A stretch of 64,000 nt of DNA from Candidatus Puniceispirillum sp. (GTDB lineage Bacteria; Pseudomonadota; Alphaproteobacteria; Puniceispirillales; Puniceispirillaceae): positions 62,001 through 126,000 of the forward strand of contig JADHOR010000003.1 of the NCBI GenBank assembly GCA_016778895.1, given 5' to 3'. The notes under the pieces were generated by a model. The model ran no database searches, was not told the origin of the DNA, and saw nothing but the letters and a program-made list of their open reading frames with translations. Made by a program: the position numbers and the translations under genes. Below are positions 28,353 through 41,209 of the stretch, piece by piece (position 1 is the first letter of the stretch; the number at the start of each line of letters is the position of its first letter).

Positions 28353-28442
28353 GCCTAATTTCTGCCTAAAACCATATTTATTGTTAGAACGAAGGGTGAT
28401 TGTGATCATCCACCTTGATCGTTAGCGTTGGGAACAGGCTTC

Positions 28443-29570
28443 ATGAACAAACGGATAGTCTTTTTGGTGGTGACGAGTTTGATGCTGCCGGGGAATGCTG
28501 TGGCGCAGAGCATTGTTAGTGATGGTGCGGCCTCACCAAACACCAGCGCGCTGTTAACGCGTCACCAGCAACGCATGGACATTCTCGAACAGGGTTTGAA
28601 GGAAATTCGCGGGGTGGTGGAAAAGGATCTTCGCGAGATCAAAATGAAGCTTGAACAGCTTGGTTCAAGCTCTGCGCAGGCCGGAACGGCGCAAGTAGCC
28701 GATTTGAATGCGCTTCGCAACGAGATGGAACGGCTGAGTGATAAATTGGCAACGACAGGCCGCCGGATGGAGCGGACATTAGAGATTACCTCAGATACCG
28801 AGTTTCGCTTGCTTCGTCTGGAAAAGCGTGTGCAAACGCTTATTTCGCTTGGTGGCAGTGACCTTGCCTCAGCTGCTGCCCAGCGGGAAACAATGGCTGC
28901 AGATGCGCCGGCGAATGTTCAAATAACCCGCGAGAGCAATGGTGGTGTGATGAAATGGTCGGTCGAGGAGGGCGCGCTGAACCGTGAGCTTGAAACGCTG
29001 AGTAATAATGGCCAGTCCGAGGGTGTGGTTGCCAAAGCGCCGGGGGCGACAGCTGATCAGGTATCGTCCGGCGGTGATGCAATGCCGCTAACCACGGGCG
29101 CTGACGCCAAGAATGCCGGGGCAGAAGCGGTCGCCGCAGCGCAGCCGGTTGAGCCAGCACAACCTGAAGTCCTGCCTGCGGTCAGCCCAGAAGAACAATA
29201 CCGGTTTGCCCTCGGGCGGGCGTTACAAAATGATCTTGAAACAGCAGAGTTGGCGTTTGCCGAATTCCGCATATTTAACAAGGGGCATGAGCGCGAGGCT
29301 GACGCCACATTCTGGTTAGGTCGAGTTCAGTTCATGCGCGGTGAATATGAAAAGGCGGCAATGACCTTTTCCGAGTTTAACACGGCCTATCCGGCCGATG
29401 CTCGGCTTGTAGATACGACAATGTGGATCGCCGAGTCAGTGTCGAATTTTGCGCCACCGGAACAGGCTTGTGAAATTTATGAGTCCCTGCCAAAGCTGCT
29501 GGATGCACCACCGAAGTCATTCATGACCAAGCTTGCCGCCCTTCGTAATGCTGCAAAGTGTAAAAGCTAG
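28443..29570 (+). CDS. cpoB: Cell division coordinator CpoB (YbgF)
   Basis: 375 residues from ATG 28443; an in-frame TTG 15 bases earlier is ignored because the ATG begins a clean signal peptide (MNKRIVFLVVTSLMLPGNAVA, cut before Gln22). The mature periplasmic protein has an N-terminal coiled coil (about 35-135) that trimerises, a low-complexity linker, and C-terminal tetratricopeptide repeats (about 250-370). CpoB ties Tol-Pal activity to septal peptidoglycan synthesis. The linker is longer than in E. coli. Its end overlaps the start of tilS. Confidence 0.9.
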   Translation: MNKRIVFLVVTSLMLPGNAVAQSIVSDGAASPNTSALLTRHQQRMDILEQGLKEIRGVVEKDLREIKMKLEQLGSSSAQAGTAQVADLNALRNEMERLSDKLATTGRRMERTLEITSDTEFRLLRLEKRVQTLISLGGSDLASAAAQRETMAADAPANVQITRESNGGVMKWSVEEGALNRELETLSNNGQSEGVVAKAPGATADQVSSGGDAMPLTTGADAKNAGAEAVAAAQPVEPAQPEVLPAVSPEEQYRFALGRALQNDLETAELAFAEFRIFNKGHEREADATFWLGRVQFMRGEYEKAAMTFSEFNTAYPADARLVDTTMWIAESVSNFAPPEQACEIYESLPKLLDAPPKSFMTKLAALRNAAKCKS

Positions 29571-30951
29571 TCAACTCAGTGTCTATGACGATAGCTTTGC
29601 TGTGGGGATGGCGCAGCTGGGGCTCGACCGTTGCAATGGTTATGTAACGGCGGTATCGGGCGGGCCCGATAGCACCGCGCTGGCCTTTCTTGTCGGGCGT
29701 TATGCGGCGGCGGTGGGAAAGCCGCATCATGCGGTTATAATCAACCATCAGCTTCGCAATGACGCCGGTGCGGAGGCACGTCGTGTTCAGGCGCGGCTGC
29801 TGCGCTATCAGATTTCTGCCGATATCATCCCGATTACCGCGCGGCGCCCGGCGTCCGGCGTTCAGGAATGGGCGCGTATCAACCGGCATAATCTATTGCT
29901 TTCAGCGGCGCGGCAGCGGCAGTCAGCCCTTTTATTCGCGCATCATGCGGGTGATCAGGCTGAAACTGTGGCAATGCGTCTGTTAAAGGGCTCTGGTCTT
30001 GCCGGTCTTGCGGGAATTCCAGCCTGCCGGATACAGCATGACGTGACAATCGGTCGGCCTGTTCTTGATTGGACGTCTGCTCAGCTTGTCACAATTTGCC
30101 GTCTGCTGGATTGTGATTTTGAGACTGATCCCAGCAATGAAAACGCTGTCTTTGAGCGTGTCCGCACACGCCGATTTCTGGCTAATATTGACCAGCAGAC
30201 CGTATCAGGCGGAGTTTCATCACAGCATCTGCGCCGACTTGGTGATGCAGCGGCCCGGTTGATGATGACTGTCGAGGCGGCAGCTGAACACATTTATGCA
30301 GGCGCTGTTGGCTGGCATGAGGCTGGATATGCGACAACCACGATGGCTGCCCTTGCTGATCTACCGCGACCTATCTGGCGGCTGGTCATGCGCCGGCTGG
30401 TAATGGCGATTGGTGGTGCTGCCTATGGCCCATCTTCCAGCGCTTTGGATCGTTTGTATGATCGCTGCAAGGACGGCCTCTCAGCAACCATTGGCGGCTG
30501 TCACTTTAGTCCGGTGAAACCAGCTAAAACAGACCAATTAGCCCGCTCAGATCAGCCCGTCCGCCCAGATCATCCAGTGACGGAGTATCGCCTGTTTCGC
30601 GAAACTGGTCGCAATCGGCTTGAGTTATCAATTAAAGCGGGTGAGGAGGTGGTTTTTGCCGGCTGTTGGCTGATTCAAAGTGAACAGGCTGGAGTGGTTA
30701 AGGCGCTTGCTGATTCGAACGTTTTGGCTGGTTCAGATCGGTGTTTTACGGGTGAAAGGCTGCCTTTGTCATGGCGTTCAATGCCATATCGCGCCCGACA
30801 GGCAATTCCTGTCCTAACAACCCTTGACGGCAGCTTGATTTATCCCCAATTAGGAAGGGTGGGTCGAACACAATCGTCAGCTGTCACCTCGGCGCGGTTT
30901 TTAGGCTTGGCAAGGCGTCCAATGTTTCTTGCCGGTGCATTGATAGGTTGA
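29548..30951 (+). CDS. tilS: tRNA(Ile)-lysidine synthase
   Basis: 467 residues from ATG 29548, which overlaps cpoB by 23 bases (TTG 29533 is an alternative). The PP-loop SGGPDS is at 37-42. TilS adds lysine to C34 of tRNA(Ile) with CAU anticodon so that it reads AUA; AUA codons do occur in this window. The N-terminal ATPase domain is well conserved (HQLRNDAGAEARRVQ, FAHHAGDQAETVAMRLLKGS); the C-terminal half is more divergent. ftsH follows, the usual alphaproteobacterial order. Confidence 0.9.
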   Translation: MLQSVKASQLSVYDDSFAVGMAQLGLDRCNGYVTAVSGGPDSTALAFLVGRYAAAVGKPHHAVIINHQLRNDAGAEARRVQARLLRYQISADIIPITARRPASGVQEWARINRHNLLLSAARQRQSALLFAHHAGDQAETVAMRLLKGSGLAGLAGIPACRIQHDVTIGRPVLDWTSAQLVTICRLLDCDFETDPSNENAVFERVRTRRFLANIDQQTVSGGVSSQHLRRLGDAAARLMMTVEAAAEHIYAGAVGWHEAGYATTTMAALADLPRPIWRLVMRRLVMAIGGAAYGPSSSALDRLYDRCKDGLSATIGGCHFSPVKPAKTDQLARSDQPVRPDHPVTEYRLFRETGRNRLELSIKAGEEVVFAGCWLIQSEQAGVVKALADSNVLAGSDRCFTGERLPLSWRSMPYRARQAIPVLTTLDGSLIYPQLGRVGRTQSSAVTSARFLGLARRPMFLAGALIG

Positions 30952-30988
30952 GACTGGCATTGGTTAAACCTGAGATAGGATAAATCTA

Positions 30989-32905
<1,917 letters not shown>

Positions 32906-32916
32906 ATTTATGTTCG

Positions 32917-34008
32917 ATGACCGCCACTACCGACCCAAAACTAGCCTATGAGGCGGCATTGAAGCTGCCGCCTTTTTGCCAGCCGACATGGCTGCGCCCG
33001 ATTATTACATCGCGCGGCGACCATCAGATTGCTGGCGGGGGTGCCAGCTTTAACCAGCTTGATGTGGTGATGGCTGACTTTAATGGCGGGTATTGTGCCA
33101 GCCGGATGTCATATGATCAGCTGCTGGCCAGTGCGGATGATCGTAATCTTGCCAGCACTGCCCTTAACCGGATCACTGCCGCGCGCCCGCAATATGCTGG
33201 TCTTGATATGGAACGGGTGCATTTGATGGGCGTGCTGAATGTTACACCCGACAGCTTTTCTGATGGCGGTGTCAATCTTCTGCCGGCAAAGGCTATTGCC
33301 GCTGGCAAGGCGATGGCGGCAGCTGGTGCGTCGATCATTGATATTGGAGGCGAATCTACCCGCCCGGGCGCAAAACCGATCAGCCGCAATCAAGAACTGT
33401 CAAGAATTTTACCGACGCTTACCGGCCTTTCCCGTGAGGCTATCTTAACTTCGGTTGACACGCGCCATGCGGCGGTGATGACACGTGCTGTTTCAGCCGG
33501 TGCAGCGATTATAAATGATGTTGAGAGTCTGCAGGGCGAAGGTGCATTGGAGGCGGCAGCAAAAAGCGGCGCGCCGGTTGCGATGATGCATATGAAGGGT
33601 ACGCCAGAAACAATGCAGCAGGATCCATATTATGATTTTGCACCAGTCGAGATTTATGAATTCCTACGCTTGCGTATCGAGGTGGCCATTGCGGCGGGGA
33701 TTCCGGCAGCATCAATCGCGATTGATCCGGGTTTTGGCTTTGGCAAAACAGTGGCGCATAATCTACAGCTGGTGAATTGGTTGTCGCTGTTTCATGGGCT
33801 GGGGGTTGTGGTGCTTTTTGGTGCCAGCCGCAAATCGTCAATTGCAAAAATATCTGCTGGTGAGCCAGCTGATGCGCGGCTTGCCGGATCATTGGCGCTG
33901 GCAGCCGCGGCATGGCGTCAAGGCGCGCAGATCATTCGGGTGCATGATGTTGGCGAAACGGCACAGGCATTGGCAGTGGAGGCGGCGTTAAGGGCGGCGG
34001 ACAGCTAG
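32917..34008 (+). CDS. folP: Dihydropteroate synthase with N-terminal extension
   Basis: 363 residues. The DHPS barrel begins near residue 101 (HLMGVLNVTPDSFSDGG) and shows GGESTRPGA, DVESLQGEGA and the C-terminal FGASRKSSI. DHPS joins p-aminobenzoate to the pterin in folate synthesis and is the sulfonamide target. The first 100 residues are an extra region of unknown role (LPPFCQPTWLRPIITSRGD, then FNQLDVVMADF). The start ATG 32917 is 11 bases after ftsH. The same ftsH-folP-glmM order is found in E. coli and relatives. Confidence 0.93.
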   Translation: MTATTDPKLAYEAALKLPPFCQPTWLRPIITSRGDHQIAGGGASFNQLDVVMADFNGGYCASRMSYDQLLASADDRNLASTALNRITAARPQYAGLDMERVHLMGVLNVTPDSFSDGGVNLLPAKAIAAGKAMAAAGASIIDIGGESTRPGAKPISRNQELSRILPTLTGLSREAILTSVDTRHAAVMTRAVSAGAAIINDVESLQGEGALEAAAKSGAPVAMMHMKGTPETMQQDPYYDFAPVEIYEFLRLRIEVAIAAGIPAASIAIDPGFGFGKTVAHNLQLVNWLSLFHGLGVVVLFGASRKSSIAKISAGEPADARLAGSLALAAAAWRQGAQIIRVHDVGETAQALAVEAALRAADS

Positions 34009-34129
34009 CTACCGGTTGGTTTTTGTGCGCTTGTGAAATAGGGTCAAGGTATTCTATCCTAAACACTATCGTGACCAGACGGCGCATGGGTAGTTTTTGA
34101 CGTGACCATCTAGATGACAGGAAAGCATT

Positions 34130-35482
34130 ATGGCAGAATTATTCGGCACCGATGGTGTTCGGGCGCGCATTAATACAGGTCCAATGACTGCCGAGGTCGT
34201 TGTCAGGCTAGCTTTGGCCGCCGGGCGATGGTTTGCTGATCATAATGACCGCCCGAGTAACGCCCGCCCTATTGTGGTTATCGGCAAGGATACGCGAATA
34301 TCCGGCTATATGCTGGAATCAGCGATGGTGGCAGGCTTTACCTCAATCGGGCTTGATTGCCGGTTGCTTGGCCCGGTCCCCACGCCGGCGGTGGCGCATC
34401 TGACGCGCTCACTGCGGGCTGAACTTGGCGTGATGATATCTGCCAGTCACAATCCGTACCATGACAATGGTATCAAGCTGTTTGGCCCAGACGGGTTCAA
34501 ACTTGATGATGAAATCGAAGCCGAGATATCGGCATTAGCGGCAGGGTCTATTGAACTTGCTGATGCACCGGACGTTGGTCGTGCCCGCCGGATGCTGGAC
34601 TCGGTTGGTCGCTATGTCGAATTTGCTAAATCTACATTGCCCGGCCGAACGCGTCTCGACGGACTAAAGCTGGTTGTGGATTGTGCCAATGGCGCGGCCT
34701 ATCGCACTGCCCCCGACACACTTTATGAGCTGGGCGCTAAAATTGTGCCGCTTGCAGTGTCGCCAGATGGTTTTAATATCAACGAGAATTGTGGTGCGGT
34801 GCATCCGCAGACGATGGCAACCGCCGTTGTTGCGCATGGCGCGGATGCGGGTATTTGCCTTGATGGTGACGCCGACCGGTTGATCATGGCTGATGAAACC
34901 GGGGCTATCATTGATGGTGATCAAATTCTTGGCTGCCTTGCGCTTGCCATGCAGGAACGTGGCAAGCTTGCCAATGCGGCGGTGGTTGGCACGTTGATGA
35001 GTAATCGCGGCCTTGAAACCCGGCTTGGCGCTGCCGGAATTGCGTTGCGCCGCGCCGCGGTTGGAGACCGCTATATTCTGGAAAAAATGCGTCAAGAGGG
35101 GCTGAACCTCGGCGGCGAGCCGTCGGGCCATGTGCTAATGACCGATTTTGCCCGGTCAGGTGACGGTCTGCTAACCGCATTACAAATGCTGACCTTGTTG
35201 AAAACTAGCGGAAAAAAAGCCAGTGCGCTGTTCAATAGTTTTGTGCCCAGCCCGCAACGTCTGGAAAATCTGCAGGGCATTGATCCGGCGGTTCTTTATG
35301 ATGAAAACCTGCAGCGTGATCTAGCTAAGATCGAAGCGAGTTTGAATGGCAATGGTCGTATTCTGGTTCGTCCGTCTGGCACTGAAACATTGGTCCGGGT
35401 GATGGTTGAGGCTAATAATGAACAGCTTTTGAACGAGGTGATGACAGCTTTAATTTTGCGCATCAAAGCTGAAGTTAAATAA
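34130..35482 (+). CDS. glmM: Phosphoglucosamine mutase
   Basis: 450 residues. GlmM converts glucosamine-6-phosphate to glucosamine-1-phosphate for UDP-GlcNAc, the common precursor of peptidoglycan and lipid A. The phosphorylated serine is Ser106 in GVMISASHNPYHDNGIK; the Mg-binding loop DGDADR lies near 245; the sugar-binding GGEPSGHVLM and C-terminal RPSGTETLVRVM are present. AGGAAA precedes ATG 34130. Confidence 0.97.
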   Translation: MAELFGTDGVRARINTGPMTAEVVVRLALAAGRWFADHNDRPSNARPIVVIGKDTRISGYMLESAMVAGFTSIGLDCRLLGPVPTPAVAHLTRSLRAELGVMISASHNPYHDNGIKLFGPDGFKLDDEIEAEISALAAGSIELADAPDVGRARRMLDSVGRYVEFAKSTLPGRTRLDGLKLVVDCANGAAYRTAPDTLYELGAKIVPLAVSPDGFNINENCGAVHPQTMATAVVAHGADAGICLDGDADRLIMADETGAIIDGDQILGCLALAMQERGKLANAAVVGTLMSNRGLETRLGAAGIALRRAAVGDRYILEKMRQEGLNLGGEPSGHVLMTDFARSGDGLLTALQMLTLLKTSGKKASALFNSFVPSPQRLENLQGIDPAVLYDENLQRDLAKIEASLNGNGRILVRPSGTETLVRVMVEANNEQLLNEVMTALILRIKAEVK

Positions 35483-35580
35483 AATCACAAGAATACAAAA
35501 AGTTAGATTATAGGAATATATTTCCCTTCCGGCTTTATACTGTATGTTGACTTGAGACATGATTTTGTGCGACTTGTTTC

Positions 35581-35632
35581 GACGGGTCGCCGTCCCCCAA
35601 CGGATGGTCAAATTTGAGTGCGAGAATGTGTT
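35581..35632 (+). promoter_or_regulatory. serC leader RNA element (probable)
   Basis: Just upstream of serC lies a hairpin GACGG-GTCG-CCGTC (35581-35594) followed at once by CCCCAACGGA and a short run to the start codon. Alphaproteobacterial serC-serA operons are known to carry a conserved structured leader (Rfam serC). Sequence and placement fit, but I could not run a covariance model. Confidence 0.4.
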
Positions 35633-36805
35633 ATGACAACATATGCCAAGCCGGCAACCCGTCCGGTCATGCCGTATTTTTCATCTGGGCCGACAAAGAA
35701 ACGCCCCGGATGGTCGCCAGCCTCACTGAACGATGCCTGCATCAGCCGGTCGCATCGCTCCAAACCAGCAACAAGCAAAATCAAAGAAGCAATGAAACTC
35801 GCCCGCGAGGTGCTTGGCCTGCCTGTTGATTACCGCATCGGTATTGTGCCCGGGTCTGATACTGGTGCCGTCGAAATGGCGATGTGGTCATTGCTTGGCG
35901 CTCGCGGCGTCGAGGTTTTGGCGTGGGAAGCCTTTGGCAAGGACTGGGTCACCGATGCTGTCAGCCAGCTAAAAATTGATCCGATCACCCGGGTCGCGCC
36001 CTATGGGCAGCTGCCTGATCTCGGCGCAGTTGATTTTAATAATGATGTGATTTTCACATGGAACGGTACAGCCGCTGGCGTCAAGCTACCAAATGGTGAT
36101 TGGATACCGGACGATCGCGCCGGCCTGACCATCGCTGATTCTACGTCGGCCTGTTTTGCCATGGAACTGCCGTGGCACAAGCTTGATGTTGTGACCTTTA
36201 GCTTTCAGAAGTCGCTTGGCGGTGAAGGGGGGCATGGTGTGCTGATTCTTTCGCCGCGCGCGGTTGAGCGGTTGGAAACACATACCCCGCCATGGCCTGT
36301 GCCAAAGCTGTTTCGGCTTACCTCAAAAGGCAAGCTGAATGAGGGTATTTTTTCTGCCTCCACGATCAACACCCCCTCAATGCTGGTAATCGAGGATGCG
36401 ATTGATACATTGGGCTGGGCAAAATCAATTGGCGGTCTGCCAGCGTTGATTGCGCGGTCCGAGGCTAGCCTTGCGGTGGTCAAGGCTTGGGTTGAGACCA
36501 CACCTTATTTTGGCTTTTTGGCTGAAGATCCGGCAACGATCTCAAATACCGGCATAACGTTGTCGATCATTGATCCGTGGTTTGTTGGCCTTGATGACGC
36601 CGAAAAGGTGGCCATTGCAGCGCGCCTTGATCAACGTTTGCAGGACGAGGGCGTTGCTATGGATGCTGCATCTTATCGTGATGCGCCTCCGGGGCTGCGG
36701 ATCTGGGCTGGCCCGACCGTTGAGCCAAGTGACATTGAGGCTTTGTTACCGTGGCTTGATTGGGCCTATGTCGAAATTCGGCAGGTTGCATCGGCTGCAG
36801 CTTAA
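35633..36805 (+). CDS. serC: Phosphoserine aminotransferase
   Basis: 390 residues from ATG 35633; the frame opens five codons earlier with GTG 35618. SerC makes phosphoserine from 3-phosphohydroxypyruvate and glutamate. The pyridoxal phosphate lysine is Lys193 in TFSFQKSLGGEGGHG. The N-terminus (MPYFSSGPTKKRPGWS) and overall build are those of the alphaproteobacterial/archaeal-type SerC, not the E. coli type. serA follows, giving a serine operon. Confidence 0.95.
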   Translation: MTTYAKPATRPVMPYFSSGPTKKRPGWSPASLNDACISRSHRSKPATSKIKEAMKLAREVLGLPVDYRIGIVPGSDTGAVEMAMWSLLGARGVEVLAWEAFGKDWVTDAVSQLKIDPITRVAPYGQLPDLGAVDFNNDVIFTWNGTAAGVKLPNGDWIPDDRAGLTIADSTSACFAMELPWHKLDVVTFSFQKSLGGEGGHGVLILSPRAVERLETHTPPWPVPKLFRLTSKGKLNEGIFSASTINTPSMLVIEDAIDTLGWAKSIGGLPALIARSEASLAVVKAWVETTPYFGFLAEDPATISNTGITLSIIDPWFVGLDDAEKVAIAARLDQRLQDEGVAMDAASYRDAPPGLRIWAGPTVEPSDIEALLPWLDWAYVEIRQVASAAA

Positions 36806-36908
36806 ATCTGTTGACGCAATTTTTAATCCCGCTGCGTGCGTTAGATTATAGTAATCAGCCGCGCGCAGCCTTGCCCTTTCTTGCGGGCGCTTTCCTAAAA
36901 GAGATGAG

Positions 36909-38501
36909 ATGATGCCAAAGGTACTGATCAGCGACAAGCTAAGCCCATATGCCACCAAGATTTTTGAGGATCATGGTATTGATGTGGATGTGAAACATGG
37001 TCTGACACCAGACGAATTAAAAGCCATTATTGGCGATTATGATGGCCTGGCAATTCGGTCTGCAACCAAGGTTACGCCCGAAATTCTGGATGCGGGGACA
37101 AATCTTAAGGTTGTTGGCCGCGCGGGTATTGGGGTCGATAATGTCGATATTGCCGCCGCCACCAAACGCGGCGTGATCGTGCTGAATACGCCGCATGGTA
37201 ATTCGGTCACAACGGCCGAGCACGCGATCACTATGATGCTGGCTTTGGCGCGGCAAATCCCCGATGCAAACGCGTCTACCAAGGCCGGCAAGTGGGAAAA
37301 ATCCCGCTTTATGGGGACAGAAATTACTGGCAAGACACTCGGCCTTATTGGCTGCGGTAATATCGGCACGATTGTTGCCGAGCGTGCGCAAGGGCTGAAA
37401 ATGCGGGTTATCGGTTATGATCCCTATCTAAGCCCAGAAAATGCAACACGACTTGGCATTGAAAAGCTAGAATTGGATGAATTGCTGGCGCGGGCTGATT
37501 TTATCACCCTGCACACGCCGTTAACCGATGCGACCCGTAATATCATAAGCGCTGATGCGTTAAATAAGACGAAAAAAGGGGTGCGGATTATCAATTGTGC
37601 GCGCGGCGGTCTGGTTGATGAATTGGCGTTGGCGGCGGCGTTGACCAGCGGTCATGTTGCCGGTGCCGCTCTTGATGTGTTTGAGGTTGAGCCTGCTGCC
37701 GACAATGTGCTGTTTGGCTTTGATAACGTGATTGCAACACCGCATCTTGGCGCCAGTACGACCGAGGCGCAGGAAAAAGTCGCGCTTCAGGTAGCCGAAC
37801 AAATGTCCGATTATCTAATCAAGGGTGCCGTTACAAATGCGCTAAACATGGCATCAGTCTCGGCCGAAGAAGCGCCAATCCTGAAACCATATATGGCACT
37901 TGGCGGCTTGCTTGGGGCATTTCTGGGGCAGGTGGAATCTGATGGCGTCACCGCCGTGGTGATCGAGCTTGACGGCAAGGCATCATCACTGAATCCGGAA
38001 CCGGTTGTTGCGACAACCTTGGCTGGGTTACTGGGGCCAGCAATGGAATCGGTCAATATGGTGAATGCGGCGGCGGTGGCATCGGCAAATGGCATTGCCG
38101 TATCAACCATACGCCATGATCGGCAATGCGATTACGAAACACTGCTTCGGGTAACGATCTCGCACAAAGCGGGTGATCGCACGATTGCTGGAACGTTGGT
38201 CGGCGGGAACAAGCCGCGTATCGTTGAGGTGCAGCATATTGCGGTCGAGTCTGACTTTCCGTCCAGCCTTTTATATCTGCGCAACTATGATAAACCGGGC
38301 TTTATCGGTGATCTTGGCAGCCTATGCGGCAAGCATGGAGTTAACATTGCGACCTTTCACCTTGGCCGGCGCGAAGCCGGCGGCGAGGCAATTGCGCTGG
38401 TCGAGATTGACGGCGCGTTGCCAGATACGATGTTGCCGGAAATTCGTGCACTTGATCAGGTGGTACGGGCAGATGCGCTGCATTTTGCGCAGGATCAATA
38501 A
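36909..38501 (+). CDS. serA: D-3-phosphoglycerate dehydrogenase
   Basis: 530 residues, the long form with three parts: catalytic/NAD domain (GLIGCGNIG at 146-153, INCARGGLVDE near 235, ATPHLGAST near 285), an inserted allosteric-substrate-binding domain (about 320-450) and a C-terminal ACT domain (about 455-530, LRNYDKPGFIGDLGSL). It opens serine synthesis from 3-phosphoglycerate; the ACT domain usually mediates serine feedback. Two ATG codons precede each other at the start; 36909 is used. Confidence 0.96.
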   Translation: MMPKVLISDKLSPYATKIFEDHGIDVDVKHGLTPDELKAIIGDYDGLAIRSATKVTPEILDAGTNLKVVGRAGIGVDNVDIAAATKRGVIVLNTPHGNSVTTAEHAITMMLALARQIPDANASTKAGKWEKSRFMGTEITGKTLGLIGCGNIGTIVAERAQGLKMRVIGYDPYLSPENATRLGIEKLELDELLARADFITLHTPLTDATRNIISADALNKTKKGVRIINCARGGLVDELALAAALTSGHVAGAALDVFEVEPAADNVLFGFDNVIATPHLGASTTEAQEKVALQVAEQMSDYLIKGAVTNALNMASVSAEEAPILKPYMALGGLLGAFLGQVESDGVTAVVIELDGKASSLNPEPVVATTLAGLLGPAMESVNMVNAAAVASANGIAVSTIRHDRQCDYETLLRVTISHKAGDRTIAGTLVGGNKPRIVEVQHIAVESDFPSSLLYLRNYDKPGFIGDLGSLCGKHGVNIATFHLGRREAGGEAIALVEIDGALPDTMLPEIRALDQVVRADALHFAQDQ

Positions 38502-38614
38502 ACGCCTATTTCCGGCATCGCTTTGCCTGGCGTCACGTCGTATGGCATCATGTCTGATGGGCCTAGCCGGGTGCTGCCGGTCGGAAATTAACCGGCCTAG
38601 CGGGCAAGGTATCG

Positions 38615-38644
38615 TTGCGTTTGTCGCGTGAACTCTGCTATAAC
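38615..38644 (+). promoter_or_regulatory. Candidate promoter for purA
   Basis: TTGCGT (38615-38620), 18-bp spacer, TATAAC (38639-38644), about 140 bases before the purA ATG. The rest of the 286-base serA-purA gap shows no gene; hisZ, which lies here in some alphaproteobacteria, is absent. Confidence 0.35.
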
Positions 38645-38754
38645 CTGCCGCGGTTCATGCGGCCCGTCGGCATGATCTCTGGTTTCACGGTAGACGCGCA
38701 TCCTCTGTTGCAATTACTGCAGCGGTTAGGCGTCTGCCTTGGTTTCGATCTTGA

Positions 38755-40991
<2,237 letters not shown>

Positions 40992-41044
40992 CTTTAGCTC
41001 TCCTCTGTGTTCGAACTCAAATCATTTCAATAACGCTGGAAGCC

Positions 41045-41077
41045 TCAGCCTGCAAGGCTGACGCGGACTACCATCAT
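41045..41077 (-). promoter_or_regulatory. rpoH leader hairpin with a 10-codon upstream ORF
   Basis: On the minus strand a short frame starts at two ATGs (41077, 41074), reads MMVVRVSLAG and stops at TGA 41047-41045, about 55 bases before rpoH. Its last codons form a hairpin TCAGCC-TTGCA-GGCTGA (41061-41045) that encloses the stop. AGG about 6 bases before the second ATG could bind ribosomes. No precedent is known to me. Confidence 0.3.
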
Positions 41078-41174
41078 TCCTAACCTAACCATTTAAACGC
41101 GGCCAGATTAAGGCTGTTTTTTGCAAAAGTCTTTTTCAATAATTCTAATTTTCGCACATATACGTGCTTTAAAA

Positions 41175-41203
41175 AGAATAATTACCTATAAATTTAGCAA
41201 CAA
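41175..41203 (-). promoter_or_regulatory. Candidate promoter for rpoH
   Basis: Minus strand: TTGTTG (41203-41198), 17-bp spacer, TATTCT (41180-41175), in an AT-rich stretch. The near-palindrome GCACATATACGTGC (41154-41167) follows directly and would overlap the transcription start. The resulting leader is about 175 bases. Confidence 0.35.
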
Positions 41204-41209
41204 TAATGC

